Counted from the stretch's first letter, positions 8,155 through 17,828 are shown. The stretch is 64,000 bases of DNA from Thioalkalivibrio sulfidiphilus HL-EbGr7 (GCF_000021985.1 NC_011901.1:2986501-3050500), one strand, 5' to 3'. Numbers and translations: made by a program. Notes: generated by a model not told the origin, from the letters alone.

Positions 8155-8553
8155 ATGTCGGGGAGCCAGGACAGCCTGCACGACGGCACGGTGGCTTTCT
8201 TGCCGCATCGTCTGAACCGTCAGCCCGTGGTGGTACGCGGACTGACGGCCGACGAACTGTGGGTCTGCGTAGGGCTCTCCGCCACGGTAGGCCTGGTGCT
8301 GGGCATTCCGCTGGCGTGGCTGGCGTCCACGCTCGCGATGGTCCCAACCGTGATCGTGGCCGCCATTGGCATGGGCGTGTTCGTGTGCGGCGGCGCGTTG
8401 CGAAGCCACAAGCGGGGGCGTCCCGATACCTGGTTGTACCGGCATCTTCAGTGGTGGGTCGCGCTGCGTCATCCCGCCTTCGCGCCCTATACGGGCGGCA
8501 GGTCGCTGGTCACGCGGTCGGGCCACTGGACGACGCGCAGGAGTGCGCCATGA
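8155..8553 (+). CDS. Conjugal transfer protein, TIGR03750 family
   Basis: A 132-residue protein with a soluble N-terminus containing LPHRLNRQPVVVRGLTADE and two adjacent helices (about 40-80). The LNRQPVVxRGLTxxEL pattern is characteristic of this ICE family, which resembles TraL/VirB3 in size and plan. It overlaps the next gene by ATGA at 8550-8553, so the two are probably translationally coupled. Confidence 0.83.
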   Translation: MSGSQDSLHDGTVAFLPHRLNRQPVVVRGLTADELWVCVGLSATVGLVLGIPLAWLASTLAMVPTVIVAAIGMGVFVCGGALRSHKRGRPDTWLYRHLQWWVALRHPAFAPYTGGRSLVTRSGHWTTRRSAP

Positions 8554-9218
8554 GCCGCTTCAAGAACGAAATCACGCACCTGCAGGCGCACATCAAGACC
8601 TTGCGCATAGGAGCCGGTGCGCTATTCGTCGTCGCCCTGGTGCTGGGCTTCGGCTGGTGGAGTGCGCCTCGCGATCTGACCATCCACGTGCCGCCGGACC
8701 TGCGTTCGGGCAGCGTGCGCAAGTGGTGGGAGGTGCCGCCGGAGTCGGTCTACGCCTTTACCTTCTATGTCTTCCAGCAGCTCAACCGCTGGCCGACGAA
8801 CGGCGAGGACGACTACGCGCGCAACATCCATGCGCTGTCGGCCTACCTGACACCCGGCTGTCAGATCTTCCTGCGGCGCGACTACGAGCAGCGCCGCAGC
8901 ACGGGCGAACTGCGTCAGCGCGTGCGGGGCATCTACGAGATTCCGGGTCGCGGCTTCGGCGACGACCCGACGGCGCGCGTCCGCGTGGTGTCCGACCGCG
9001 ACTGGATCGTCACGCTGGACATAACGGCCGACGAGTACCACGGCGCCGAGCAGGTCAAGCGCGCCCTGGTGAGGTATCCGCTGAAAGTGGTGCGTCTGGA
9101 CATCGACCCGGAGCGCAATCCCTTCGGCCTGGCACTGGACTGTTACAGCAGTACCCCGCAACGCATCGCGCCGCAGGGGGCAGCCGCCTCCGCTACCGAT
9201 GGTCCCGGTGGTCCGTAG
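8550..9218 (+). CDS. ICE protein, TIGR03746/PFL_4703 family (DUF2895, TraE/VirB8-like)
   Basis: A 222-residue protein starting at MSRFKNEITHLQ (ATG 8550); longer upstream frames overlap the TIGR03750 gene and are not needed. It has a short cytoplasmic N-terminus, one transmembrane helix (LFVVALVLGFGWWSA, about 27-41) and a periplasmic domain. This is the VirB8/TraE-like plan for an assembly factor linking inner membrane and periplasm. The family link is from context and architecture. Confidence 0.85.
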   Translation: MSRFKNEITHLQAHIKTLRIGAGALFVVALVLGFGWWSAPRDLTIHVPPDLRSGSVRKWWEVPPESVYAFTFYVFQQLNRWPTNGEDDYARNIHALSAYLTPGCQIFLRRDYEQRRSTGELRQRVRGIYEIPGRGFGDDPTARVRVVSDRDWIVTLDITADEYHGAEQVKRALVRYPLKVVRLDIDPERNPFGLALDCYSSTPQRIAPQGAAASATDGPGGP

Positions 9219-9229
9219 GGAGTCCCGCG

Positions 9230-10117
9230 ATGAAACATCTTGTCCTCAGCTTCCTGGCAACCGCCACCTTGACCTTGGGCCTGATCCCGAGCGCTCTGGC
9301 GCTGGAGATTCTGCGCTGGGAGCGGTTGCCGCTGGCCGTGCCTCTCGTGGTCGGCCACGAGCGCGTGATCTTCATCGACCGCAATGTGCGTGTCGGCGTA
9401 CCCGCCTCGCTGGGCGACCGCCTGCGTGTGCAAAGCGCCGGTGGCGCCCTCTACCTGCTTGCCAGCGAACCGATCGAGCCGACCCGCCTGCAATTGCAGG
9501 ATGCCAACACGGGCATCCTGATTCTGCTCGACATTGCCGCCGAGCCTGGCGAGGCGCCGCTGGAACCCGCGCGCATCATCGAAAGCGAATCGCACGCGAA
9601 GCGCTACGGTGACACCGGCCAACAGCCGGCCGCCGATGCGGCGCGGCTCCCCGCACGGGAGACGCCGGTCCCCGTGGTGCTGACGCGCTACGCCGCGCAG
9701 AGCCTGTACGCGCCCCTGCGCACGGTGGAGCCGGTGAACGGCGTCGTGCGCGTGAACCTGCGCCGCGACCTGGCGCTCGACACACTGCTGCCGACGCTGC
9801 CAGTGCGCGCCAGGGCGCTGGCCGCGTGGCGGCTGGAAGATCAATGGGTGACCGCGATCCGGCTGACCAACACATCCTCTCGGTGGATCGACCTGGACCC
9901 GCGCGCCTTGCAGGGCGATTTCGTCACCGCGACGTTCCAGCACCCCGACCTGGGACCGGCGGGCGATTCGCGCGACACCAGCGTGGTGTACCTGGTGACG
10001 CGCGGCCGCGGCCTGGCGCAATCGCTGCTGCCAGCCATCAGTCCCATCGACGCTGCGCACAACTTGCCGGCCTCCGCAGCGGCCGGCAGTGCGGAAGGAG
10101 CCGGCGATGCGCAGTAA
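9230..10117 (+). CDS. ICE protein, TIGR03749/PFL_4704 family (TraK-like)
   Basis: A 295-residue protein beginning MKHLVLSFLATAT with a clear signal peptide ending near ALALEIL. The mature part is soluble and beta-rich in character. Proteins at this position are periplasmic and comparable to TraK/VirB9 secretins-associated factors of F-type systems; that equivalence is inferred. ATG 9230 lies 11 bp after the previous stop. Its end overlaps the next gene start by 11 bp. Confidence 0.84.
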   Translation: MKHLVLSFLATATLTLGLIPSALALEILRWERLPLAVPLVVGHERVIFIDRNVRVGVPASLGDRLRVQSAGGALYLLASEPIEPTRLQLQDANTGILILLDIAAEPGEAPLEPARIIESESHAKRYGDTGQQPAADAARLPARETPVPVVLTRYAAQSLYAPLRTVEPVNGVVRVNLRRDLALDTLLPTLPVRARALAAWRLEDQWVTAIRLTNTSSRWIDLDPRALQGDFVTATFQHPDLGPAGDSRDTSVVYLVTRGRGLAQSLLPAISPIDAAHNLPASAAAGSAEGAGDAQ

Positions 10118-11525
10118 CGGTTTGCTCAAGTGGTTGATGCTGCCGATGGCGCTGTTGCTGGTCTTCATCGGCGTCAAGCTGTTTTCCGGCGACCGTGGCG
10201 CATCACCGCTCCCCGGCGATGCCGGCGGCCAACTGACGGCGGACGAGATGCGGGCGCTCGGCATCGAAGGCGACACGCCGCACGATACGGTCGCCACGCT
10301 GGTGGCCCAGGTGCGGCAGTTGCGCACCGAATTGCAGACCGCGCTGTCCGACAACCGCAACCAGCGGGCGGAGAACGACCGCCTGCGTCAACGCGAGCGG
10401 TCGATCGAGCAGCGTATCCAGAATGTCCTGGATACCGAACGCGCCCAACTGCGTCAGGATCGCGAACAGACGGCCAGCGAACGGCAACAGGCCCAGGGGT
10501 TGTTGCAGGACTTGCAACGCCAGTTTGAAGGCCTGGGGGGCAGGGCCGGCCACACCGACCTGCCGATCGGTCTCGGGCTGGAGGACGGCGACGGCCAGCA
10601 CTTCGGCCGCGACGGCGTGCGCTGGATCGAGCCGGACGACGCCAGGCCCGCCGAAGGCCGCAGCGGCAGTCGCAACGGCTTCAGCTTCCCCAACGATTTC
10701 AGCCCGGTCGGGGAAACCCTGGATGCCGCATCCGAGACCCTCGGCCGCGCCACCGGCGGCGCCGTCGGCACATCGTCGCTTGAGGCGGTCTACACGGTGC
10801 CGTCGAACTCGACCCTGATGGGGTCGATCGCAATGACGGCACTCATCGGGCGCGTGCCCATCGACGGCACGGTGAACGATCCCTATCCGTTCAAGGTCGT
10901 GATCGGCCCCGACAACCTCACGGCCAACGGCATCGACATCCCGGATGTGGCCGGCGCCGTGGTCAGCGGCACGGCCTCGGGGGACTGGACGCTTTCCTGC
11001 GTGCGCGGGCAGATCCGCTCCATCACCTTTGTGTTCGAGGACGGCACCATCCGCACGCTGCCGGAAGAGTCCGGTCGCAGCAGCAGCAACCGGAGCGACA
11101 CCGGCACCCAGGGAGGTCTCGGCTGGATCAGCGACCCCCACGGCATCCCTTGTGTCAGCGGTGAACGGCGCAGCAACGCCCAGCAATATCTCGGCACTCA
11201 GGCACTGATCACGGCCGCCGGAGCGGGCGCGGCCTCGCTGATCGACTCGGACAGCGGCCGGGTGTCCTACGTCGGCAGCGACGGCTCAATCGGGACGGTC
11301 GGGATCACCGCCAACGAGGCGATGGGCCGCATCCTGGCCGGCGGGGTGCAGGAGATGTCGCAGTGGGTGAACAAGCTCTACGGCCAGGCCTTCGCCGCCG
11401 TCTACGTCGAGCCGGGCGCCAAGGTCGCCGTGCATATCGAGCAGCCACTCACCATCGACTACGACGCCAAGGGGCGCCGGGTCGATCACCGTCTCGGAGG
11501 TTCCCATGTCCCGGATCTGGATTGA
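10107..11525 (+). CDS. ICE protein, TIGR03752/PFL_4705 family (TraB/VirB10-like)
   Basis: A 472-residue protein with one N-terminal transmembrane helix (WLMLPMALLLVFIGVKLF), a charged coiled-coil region (about 70-150, rich in Arg/Gln/Glu) and a long periplasmic C-terminal domain. This is the TraB/VirB10 plan for a protein spanning the envelope and forming the outer channel scaffold. ATG 10107 is selected because AAGGAG lies about 8 bases upstream. GTG 10089 would sit before that site. The end overlaps the lipoprotein start by 20 bp. Confidence 0.86.
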   Translation: MRSNGLLKWLMLPMALLLVFIGVKLFSGDRGASPLPGDAGGQLTADEMRALGIEGDTPHDTVATLVAQVRQLRTELQTALSDNRNQRAENDRLRQRERSIEQRIQNVLDTERAQLRQDREQTASERQQAQGLLQDLQRQFEGLGGRAGHTDLPIGLGLEDGDGQHFGRDGVRWIEPDDARPAEGRSGSRNGFSFPNDFSPVGETLDAASETLGRATGGAVGTSSLEAVYTVPSNSTLMGSIAMTALIGRVPIDGTVNDPYPFKVVIGPDNLTANGIDIPDVAGAVVSGTASGDWTLSCVRGQIRSITFVFEDGTIRTLPEESGRSSSNRSDTGTQGGLGWISDPHGIPCVSGERRSNAQQYLGTQALITAAGAGAASLIDSDSGRVSYVGSDGSIGTVGITANEAMGRILAGGVQEMSQWVNKLYGQAFAAVYVEPGAKVAVHIEQPLTIDYDAKGRRVDHRLGGSHVPDLD

Positions 11526-11940
11526 ACGGCTTGCCGTCGTGCTCGCGGTCGTCGCACTGGCCGGCTGCGCGACCAGCAAGGAGAAGCTGCTGACTCACGA
11601 CGACCGGACCATGCTCGACATCTGGAACCAAGAGACCGGGGGACCGGCGGGCAGCGGCCGCGCATCGCGCGAGCTGCTGGACGCCCGGCAGGCTTTGCGT
11701 CGGCCGCTCACCGACACGGACGTGCAGACCGCGCCCGGCGTGCAGACCCGTTACACCCGCACGGCGCAGAACGAGATTTACCGGCAGTTCCACCGCCTCC
11801 CCAACCCGGACCTGGTGATGTATGTATTCCCGCACCTGACGGGCACCGATCCGGTGCCTGTGCCCGGCTACAGCACGGTGTTCCCGCTCTATCAGCGCGT
11901 GCAGTACGCCCTGCCGGGCGAGCGCGTGGAGGACTATTGA
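11506..11940 (+). CDS. Conjugative transfer-region lipoprotein, TIGR03751 family
   Basis: A 144-residue lipoprotein. The signal peptide ends in the lipobox L-A-G-C (about residues 20-23), followed by ATSKEKLL. The gene sits between the TraB-like gene and the VirB4-type ATPase, as in PFGI-1-like ICEs, and directly abuts the ATPase start at 11941. It probably helps form the outer-membrane part of the secretion channel, like VirB7/TraV; that role is inferred. Confidence 0.87.
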   Translation: MSRIWIERLAVVLAVVALAGCATSKEKLLTHDDRTMLDIWNQETGGPAGSGRASRELLDARQALRRPLTDTDVQTAPGVQTRYTRTAQNEIYRQFHRLPNPDLVMYVFPHLTGTDPVPVPGYSTVFPLYQRVQYALPGERVEDY

Positions 11941-14823
11941 ATGGCGTGGTCGCTGCCGTGGCCGCGCAAACCTGTGTCGGCATCCGAGGAATCCGAGGCA
12001 CAGCAGGCCGACGCCTGGCAACGCCATGTGGCCGGCCTGAAAGCGCATGGCATTCCCGAGCCCGGCACCCGCCTCGATCCGAAACACCGGCCCGCCACGC
12101 AGGCGGATGAACAGGCCCTCTACGACGTGGCGCCGTCCTTCGTGGACCTGTTGCCGTGGGTGGAATATCTGGCCGACGCCAAGAGCCTGTTGCTGGAGGA
12201 TGGTGAATCGGTGGCGGCGTTCTTTGAGCTGACACCGATCGGCACCGAAGGACGCGAAAGCGATTGGCTGTGGCAGGCCCGAGACGCGCTGGAGAATGCC
12301 CTACAGGACAGCTTCGACGAACTCGACGAGCAACCCTGGGTGGTGCAGCTCTATGCCCAGGACGAAGCCGACTGGACGGACTATCTGAACGTATTGCGGG
12401 ACTACATCCAGCCGCGCGCGCAGGGCAGCGCGTTCAGCGACTTCTACCTGCGGTTCTTCGCGCATCACCTGCGGGCCATCACCAAGCCGGGCGGCCTGTT
12501 CGACGACACCACCGTGACCCACCTGCCGTGGCGCGGCCAGACGCGGCGCGTGCGCATGGTGGTCTATCGTCGCACGCCGGGCGCTTCACACCGTCGCGGC
12601 CAATCGCCCGAACAGGCCCTGGCGACGGTATGCGACCGGCTGGCCGGCGGTCTCGCCAATGCGGGCGTCAAGGCGCGGCGCCTGGGCGCGGCGGACATCC
12701 ACGCCTGGTTGCTGCGCTGGTTCAACCCGAACCCGACCTTGCTAGGCGCGACGGCTGCCGATCGTGAACGCTTCTACCAGTTGGCCGCCTACCCCGAAGA
12801 AGCAAACGAAGGCGACGTCGAACTCGCCAGCGGCACGGACTTCTCGCAACGGCTGTTCTTCGGCCAGCCACGCTCCGACGTGGCGAACGGCATCTGGTTT
12901 TTCGACGACATGCCGCATCGGGTCATGGTGCTCGACCGGCTGCGCACACCGCCGACAACCGGACACCTGACCGGGGAAACACGCAAAGGCGGCGATGCCT
13001 GCAACGCGCTGTTCGACCAGATGCCCGAGGACACGGTGATGTGTCTCACCCTCGTCGCCACGCCACAGGACGCACTGGAAGCACATCTGAACTACCTGGG
13101 CAAGAAAGCGGTCGGCGAAACGCTGGCGTCCGAGCAGGCCCGGCAGGACGTGCAGCAGGCACGTTCGCTGATCGGCAGTTCGCACAAGCTCTATCGCGGC
13201 GCGCTGGCCTTCTACCTGCGCGGGCGCGACATGGCCGAACTTGACGCGCGCGGCCTGCAACTCGCCAACGTCATGCTCAACGCCGGCCTCCTGCCCGTGC
13301 GCGAAGAGGATGAGGTCGCGCCGCTCAACAGCTATCTGCGCTGGCTTCCCTGCCTCTATGACCCGGCCAGGGATCGACGCCAGTGGTACACCCAGCTCAT
13401 GTTCGCGCAGCACGCGGCGAATCTCACGCCCGTGTGGGGGCGCAATCAGGGCACCGGGAACCCCGGCATCACCTTCTTCAATCGCGGTGGCGGCACCGTC
13501 GCCTTCGACCCGCTCAACCGGCGCGACCGGCAGATGAATGCCCATCTGTTTCTGTTCGGCCCGACCGGCTCGGGCAAATCGGCCACGCTCAACAACATCC
13601 TCAACCAGCTCGTCGCGATCTACCGGCCCCGGCTGTTCATCGTCGAGGCGGGGAACAGCTTCGGTCTGTTTGGCGAATTCGCCCAGCGCCTTGGCCTGAC
13701 GGTGCATCGGGTGAAGCTCGCGCCCGGCGCTGGCGTGAGCCTCGCGCCCTTTGCCGATGCGTGGCGTCTGGTGGATACGCCCAGCCAGGTGCGGACGCTG
13801 GACGCCGATGCCCTGGACGAGGAACAGGAACCCGAAGACGCATCGAGCGAAAGCGATGAACAGCGCGACGTGCTCGGCGAGTTGGAGATCACCGCCCGCC
13901 TGATGATTACCGGCGGCGAGGACAAGGAAGAGGCGCGCATGACCCGCGCCGATCGCAGCCTGATCCGCCAGTGCATTCTCGACGCGGCGCATCGCTGTGC
14001 GCCGGAGAAGCGCACGGTGCTGACCGAGGACGTGCGCAACGCCCTGCGCGAGCGCGCCAGCGATTCCGCGCTGCCAGAAGCCCGGCGCGCTCGCCTGCTG
14101 GAAATGGCGGACGCGATGGATATGTTTTGCCAGGGCCTGGATGGGGAAATGTTCAATCGTCCCGGCACGCCATGGCCGGAAGCCGACATCACCATCGTCG
14201 ATCTGGCGACCTTCGCGCGCGAGGGCTACAACGCGCAGCTTTCCATCGCCTATATCTCGCTCATCAACACCGTCAACAACATCGCCGAGCGGGATCAATT
14301 CCTGGGGCGCCCCATCGTCAACGTCACTGACGAGGGTCACATCATCACCCGCAATCCATTGCTTGCCCCTTACGTCGTCAAGATCACCAAGATGTGGCGC
14401 AAGCTCGGCGCCTGGTTCTGGCTGGCGACGCAGAACCTGGACGATCTGCCCAAGGCCGCCGAACCGATGCTGTCGATGATCGAGTGGTGGATCTGCCTGT
14501 CGATGCCACCCGACGAAGTGGAGAAGGTCGCGCGCTTCCGCGAACTCAATCCGGCACAGAAGGCGCTGATACTGTCGGCGCGCAAGGAGTCCGGCAAGTT
14601 CAGCGAAGGCGTGATCCTGTCGAAGTCGATGGAAGTCCTGTTCCGCGCCGTGCCGCCGAGTCTCTACCTGGCCATGGCGATGACCGAGCCCGAGGAGAAG
14701 GCCGAGCGCTATCAGTTGATGCGGCAACACGGCATCGGTGAGCTGGAGGCCGCTTTCAAGGTCGCGGAGAAAATCGACCGGGCACGCGGCATCGAGCCAT
14801 TGCCGCTCGACGCCCTCGGTTGA
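11941..14823 (+). CDS. Conjugative transfer ATPase, TIGR03744/PFL_4706 family (TraC/VirB4-like)
   Basis: A 960-residue cytoplasmic ATPase powering the ICE type IV secretion system. Walker A is LFGPTGSGKSATL near residue 540. A Walker-B-like acidic region IVNVTDEGH lies near 800, and WLATQNLDDL follows near 825, which matches the VirB4 WxxTQ pattern. The N-terminal half (to about 500) corresponds to the VirB4/TraC N-terminal domain. It begins at the base after the lipoprotein stop. Length is normal for the family and the frame is intact. Confidence 0.93.
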   Translation: MAWSLPWPRKPVSASEESEAQQADAWQRHVAGLKAHGIPEPGTRLDPKHRPATQADEQALYDVAPSFVDLLPWVEYLADAKSLLLEDGESVAAFFELTPIGTEGRESDWLWQARDALENALQDSFDELDEQPWVVQLYAQDEADWTDYLNVLRDYIQPRAQGSAFSDFYLRFFAHHLRAITKPGGLFDDTTVTHLPWRGQTRRVRMVVYRRTPGASHRRGQSPEQALATVCDRLAGGLANAGVKARRLGAADIHAWLLRWFNPNPTLLGATAADRERFYQLAAYPEEANEGDVELASGTDFSQRLFFGQPRSDVANGIWFFDDMPHRVMVLDRLRTPPTTGHLTGETRKGGDACNALFDQMPEDTVMCLTLVATPQDALEAHLNYLGKKAVGETLASEQARQDVQQARSLIGSSHKLYRGALAFYLRGRDMAELDARGLQLANVMLNAGLLPVREEDEVAPLNSYLRWLPCLYDPARDRRQWYTQLMFAQHAANLTPVWGRNQGTGNPGITFFNRGGGTVAFDPLNRRDRQMNAHLFLFGPTGSGKSATLNNILNQLVAIYRPRLFIVEAGNSFGLFGEFAQRLGLTVHRVKLAPGAGVSLAPFADAWRLVDTPSQVRTLDADALDEEQEPEDASSESDEQRDVLGELEITARLMITGGEDKEEARMTRADRSLIRQCILDAAHRCAPEKRTVLTEDVRNALRERASDSALPEARRARLLEMADAMDMFCQGLDGEMFNRPGTPWPEADITIVDLATFAREGYNAQLSIAYISLINTVNNIAERDQFLGRPIVNVTDEGHIITRNPLLAPYVVKITKMWRKLGAWFWLATQNLDDLPKAAEPMLSMIEWWICLSMPPDEVEKVARFRELNPAQKALILSARKESGKFSEGVILSKSMEVLFRAVPPSLYLAMAMTEPEEKAERYQLMRQHGIGELEAAFKVAEKIDRARGIEPLPLDALG

Positions 14824-14835
14824 GGCGGAAAGATC

Positions 14836-15579
14836 ATGCGCACGCCAGGCCTGCACACGCTACGACGTTACCTGGGGCCGATGCTGGCCGGGATCGCGGT
14901 GCTGCTCGTGCTGCTGGCCTGGTCGCTTGGACGCAGCCCGCACACTGGCGACCCGGCGTCCGCCGAGGCTGCCGCGTCAGCGGGTCCACCGTGGCGCTAC
15001 GGCCGCATCGACGCGCGGTTCACGCTGATCGAGTACGCCGATCTGGAATGCCCGTACTGCCAGGCCTACTTCCCCGTACTGAAGCGCTGGATCGACGCCA
15101 ATCCCGACGTGAACTGGCAATGGCACCATCTGCCGCTGCCGATGCACGAACCAGCCGTCACGCAATCGGCACGCCTGGCGGAATGCGCGGGAGAAACCGG
15201 CGGGCGGGAAGCGTTCTGGAACACCGTCGCCTGGATTTACCAGCATACCCGCGGCGGCGGTCGAGGCCTGCCGTCCGGCATCCAGCCACCCGGCGCGACA
15301 CCCGAGTTGCGCGAATGCCTGACCAGCGCACGGCCCGACGCCGTGATCCGAGCGCAGGCCGAGGAAGCCGCGCTGGCCGGCATCACCGCGACCCCGATGC
15401 TGCGCGTAATCGACAACCGCACCGGCCAGGCATTGCTGCTGCCGGGTGCCGTCGAAGGCGATGCCTTGCTGTCGGCCATTGATCTGCTGACGTCATCGGG
15501 CGATGAGCCGGCGATGGCCGAAACCTTGCCCGAGATACCCGAGATGCCTGCTGACAACGTCAGCGACATGCCCAGGTAG
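14836..15579 (+). CDS. DsbA/DsbG-like thioredoxin-fold protein of the ICE
   Basis: A 247-residue protein with an N-terminal membrane anchor (GPMLAGIAVLLVLLAWSLG) and a thioredoxin fold carrying the active site C-P-Y-C (ADLECPYCQAY, about residue 72). The cis-Pro is probably in ITATPMLRV. It most likely catalyses disulfide exchange in periplasmic transfer proteins such as the Cys-rich TraU-like product encoded downstream. It follows the VirB4-type gene by 12 bp, so it is in the same operon. DsbA-like oxidase versus DsbC/G-like isomerase cannot be decided from sequence alone. Confidence 0.82.
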   Translation: MRTPGLHTLRRYLGPMLAGIAVLLVLLAWSLGRSPHTGDPASAEAAASAGPPWRYGRIDARFTLIEYADLECPYCQAYFPVLKRWIDANPDVNWQWHHLPLPMHEPAVTQSARLAECAGETGGREAFWNTVAWIYQHTRGGGRGLPSGIQPPGATPELRECLTSARPDAVIRAQAEEAALAGITATPMLRVIDNRTGQALLLPGAVEGDALLSAIDLLTSSGDEPAMAETLPEIPEMPADNVSDMPR

Positions 15580-15687
15580 CCGCGATCTTCAAGGCTGCGG
15601 CGCGGTTTCGACCGCGTTGATCGTTCCAGTTCGCACCGCATCCCACGCGCGAACATCCATCGTTTTCGATGGAGGATGCCAATCGTC

Positions 15688-15712
15688 CAAGCCCGATTCC
15701 GGGCTTTCTTCA
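15688..15712 (+). terminator. Possible terminator after the thioredoxin-like gene
   Basis: A short hairpin AAGCCCGATTCCGGGCTT with a following TTCTT lies in the 203-bp spacer before radC. The stem is only about 7 bp and the T-tract is interrupted. The spacer also holds small palindromes (CCATCGTTTTCGATGG near 15657). It may partly separate the upstream transfer operon from radC. Confidence 0.4.
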
Positions 15713-15782
15713 TCACGTCCCACGGGGGTCTCACCCCCACACGGGGACGGGAGCCTCCGTTTCATTTATCAAGGAGGTTCCC

Positions 15783-16283
15783 ATGAATCCGTCCGATACC
15801 GTCACCGACGGTGCATCATCAGCGCTCGTCCGGTACGCGAGCATCCACGAAGATCCGTTGATCCGGCAAGCCATCGGCGTGCTGGAGGAACGTCTCTTCA
15901 AACACGGTGCCGAGCTGACCAGTCCGGCCAGCGTGCGAGAATATCTATGGCTGAAACTCGCCAGCGAAGCACTGGAGGTCTTTGCCGTCGTGTTTCTCGA
16001 CTCGCAACACCGCGTGATCGCTTTCGAGCCGATGTTCCACGGCACCATCGATGGCGCCAGTGTGTATCCCCGCGCGGTCCTCAAGCGGGCGATCGAGCAC
16101 AACTGCAGCGCGGTCATCTTTGCCCACAATCACCCCTCGGGCGTGACCGAGCCGAGCCATGCCGACAAGGCAATCACGACCCGATTGAAATCGGTTCTCG
16201 AACTGGTGGACGTTCGTGTTCTGGACCATTTCATCGTCGGTGAAGAAACGCCTTTTTCCTTCGCGGAAGCCGGCTTGCTGTAG
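15783..16283 (+). CDS. radC: RadC-like JAB/MPN-domain protein
   Basis: A 166-residue RadC-family protein. The JAMM metal site is visible as H-N-H-P-S-G (FAHNHPSG, about residues 117-124) with a downstream Asp in HADKAITTRLK. The helix-hairpin-helix region of chromosomal RadC is absent; short RadC copies of this kind are frequent in ICEs and pathogenicity islands. ATG 15783 has AAGGAGG about 8 bases upstream. The cellular role of RadC is unresolved and the old DNA repair label is not well supported. Confidence 0.92.
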   Translation: MNPSDTVTDGASSALVRYASIHEDPLIRQAIGVLEERLFKHGAELTSPASVREYLWLKLASEALEVFAVVFLDSQHRVIAFEPMFHGTIDGASVYPRAVLKRAIEHNCSAVIFAHNHPSGVTEPSHADKAITTRLKSVLELVDVRVLDHFIVGEETPFSFAEAGLL

Positions 16284-16289
16284 TCCTTG

Positions 16290-16315
16290 AGGCGCCCCAC
16301 CAGGCGCCTTTTTTT
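16290..16315 (+). terminator. Rho-independent terminator after radC
   Basis: The hairpin AGGCGCC-CCACCA-GGCGCCT is followed by a run of seven T residues, 6 bp after the radC stop. This is a classical intrinsic terminator and isolates the radC transcript from the TIGR03757 gene at 16425. Confidence 0.9.
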
Positions 16316-16424
16316 CGTGTTCGGATCGGATGAAAGCGGTCACGGGACAGTTCCCTTTCTTGATGGTGTCCATCTGCCCGATGGGATCGACTAGCGCCAG
16401 TATCGACCCAATGGGAGCCACCCC

Positions 16425-16883
16425 ATGTACCCACGCTCTGAACACGTCGAGACACAACGACACCGGCTGCGTTGCCGCCCAACGCTGGCTTCATGCCTCC
16501 TGGCAACGGCGGTAGCCGCGATGGCCCACGCGGAAGCCGCGGACGTCCGGGTATTCACCGACCGGCACCACGCCGTAGAGGCGCCCGTCGGTATCCACGT
16601 CGTCAAGCTGGACGCACCGGCCCGCATCGAAGCGGAGCTGGCCGTAAACCTCCCCGCCGATCCGGCACAGGCGGCCGTGATCGTCCGGCAGCGGTTGCAG
16701 GATGGCGGCACACCACTCCAACAACGCCTGGCTGATGCCTACCAGGGCGTGACCGACGCCTGGAGCCTGGGCATCACCAGGATTCCCGCCGTGGTGGTCG
16801 ATCGGCGCTACGTCGTCTACGGCGAGACCGACGTGTCGCGCGCCCTCGCGCGCATCGAGGAATACCGGAGGACTCAACCATGA
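16425..16883 (+). CDS. ICE protein, TIGR03757/PFL_4709 family (DUF1525)
   Basis: A 152-residue protein with a signal peptide (ASCLLATAVAAMAHAEA). The mature domain has the thioredoxin-like pattern ADVRVFTDRHHAV... and ITRIPAVVVDRRYVVYG, characteristic of DUF1525 (TrbC-related in F-type systems). It overlaps the TraU-like gene by ATGA at 16880-16883. The likely role is periplasmic, in pilus assembly together with TraU. Confidence 0.86.
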   Translation: MYPRSEHVETQRHRLRCRPTLASCLLATAVAAMAHAEAADVRVFTDRHHAVEAPVGIHVVKLDAPARIEAELAVNLPADPAQAAVIVRQRLQDGGTPLQQRLADAYQGVTDAWSLGITRIPAVVVDRRYVVYGETDVSRALARIEEYRRTQP

Positions 16884-17818
16884 AGCTATCCCGCCGCGCA
16901 TGGCGCACCGGCATGGCATCCGTCCTGCTGGGCACCGCCGCTTCCGCCTTCGCGCTCAACACCGCCACTATCACCGGCTCGGTGCTGTCGCCCGATTGCC
17001 TGTCGTATCGCGTGCAAGGCATTTGCTATTGGCTGTACTGCACGCTCACCGGCTGCACGGTGCGTACCTCGGTCAAGGTGCAGCACTACGTTCCCGATGC
17101 CGTCGTGTCGAGCTACTCGAACACCGGGGAGAACCCCTGGGTGGAAGTGCGGGCGATGAGCATGCCGAATCCCACCGCTCAAGGTGGCGGTGACGGCACG
17201 ACGAACGAAGAGCACGAGAACAACCTCGCGAAGTTCAAGAACGCCGACGTGATCGGGCATCCAGGCGCTACCTTCTTCAGCGAATTCGTCAGCCAGTTGG
17301 GTTACTCCTGCGCCGGTGCGGGCACGGCGTTCATGCCGTACCTGCTGAGTACGCTCGATACCGTGGCCTGGCGCTACAACATCCCCGAATCCGTCTATCC
17401 CGAGGCGCTGATCCCTGGGATGCGCGAGATCGGCACGCGCACCGGCCTGAACCTGTGGGGCAACGTCTATCCGCGCGGTGGGCTCCTGCATCACGTGGAC
17501 GACTACAAGGCGGCTGCCGTCGTCGCGCAGCGTGCCGGCGACATCGTGACCCGGCGTGGGCAGGTCCATGTCTATCAGCCGCTGCTTGCCAATGCCAGCG
17601 CGGGCTACTGGCCCGCAGGTGCCTTGGTGGAAAGCGATGCCTCCACGGGAAAGTGGCAAGAACTGACGCCTCGACTGTCATCCTCCTGCGGGGTCTTCCC
17701 GCACAACAACGTCCGCATCCAGGCCCAACAAGGCGACTATGCCTGGGCGCTGTGGCGCCCGTACTCCTGCTGTCAGCGGCGCGGACAGGTGTTCCTGGGC
17801 AGCACGGATTTCAACTGA
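16880..17818 (+). CDS. ICE protein, TIGR03756/PFL_4710 family (TraU-like)
   Basis: A 312-residue secreted protein. The signal peptide (VLLGTAASAFALN) precedes a Cys-rich domain with CLSYRVQGICYWLYC near residues 37-51 and RPYSCCQRRGQVFLG near the C-terminus. This pattern is typical of TraU, which helps stabilise mating pairs and transfer DNA in F-type systems. At least ten Cys residues imply disulfides, which fits the thioredoxin-like gene upstream. It is coupled to the TIGR03757 gene by a 4-bp overlap. Confidence 0.9.
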   Translation: MKLSRRAWRTGMASVLLGTAASAFALNTATITGSVLSPDCLSYRVQGICYWLYCTLTGCTVRTSVKVQHYVPDAVVSSYSNTGENPWVEVRAMSMPNPTAQGGGDGTTNEEHENNLAKFKNADVIGHPGATFFSEFVSQLGYSCAGAGTAFMPYLLSTLDTVAWRYNIPESVYPEALIPGMREIGTRTGLNLWGNVYPRGGLLHHVDDYKAAAVVAQRAGDIVTRRGQVHVYQPLLANASAGYWPAGALVESDASTGKWQELTPRLSSSCGVFPHNNVRIQAQQGDYAWALWRPYSCCQRRGQVFLGSTDFN

Positions 17819-17828
17819 GGTGCGGCCC

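Noticed and set aside
12742-14856. 704-codon minus-strand frame opposite the VirB4-type ATPase
   Set aside because: Antisense shadow; the + strand frame has all VirB4 motifs.
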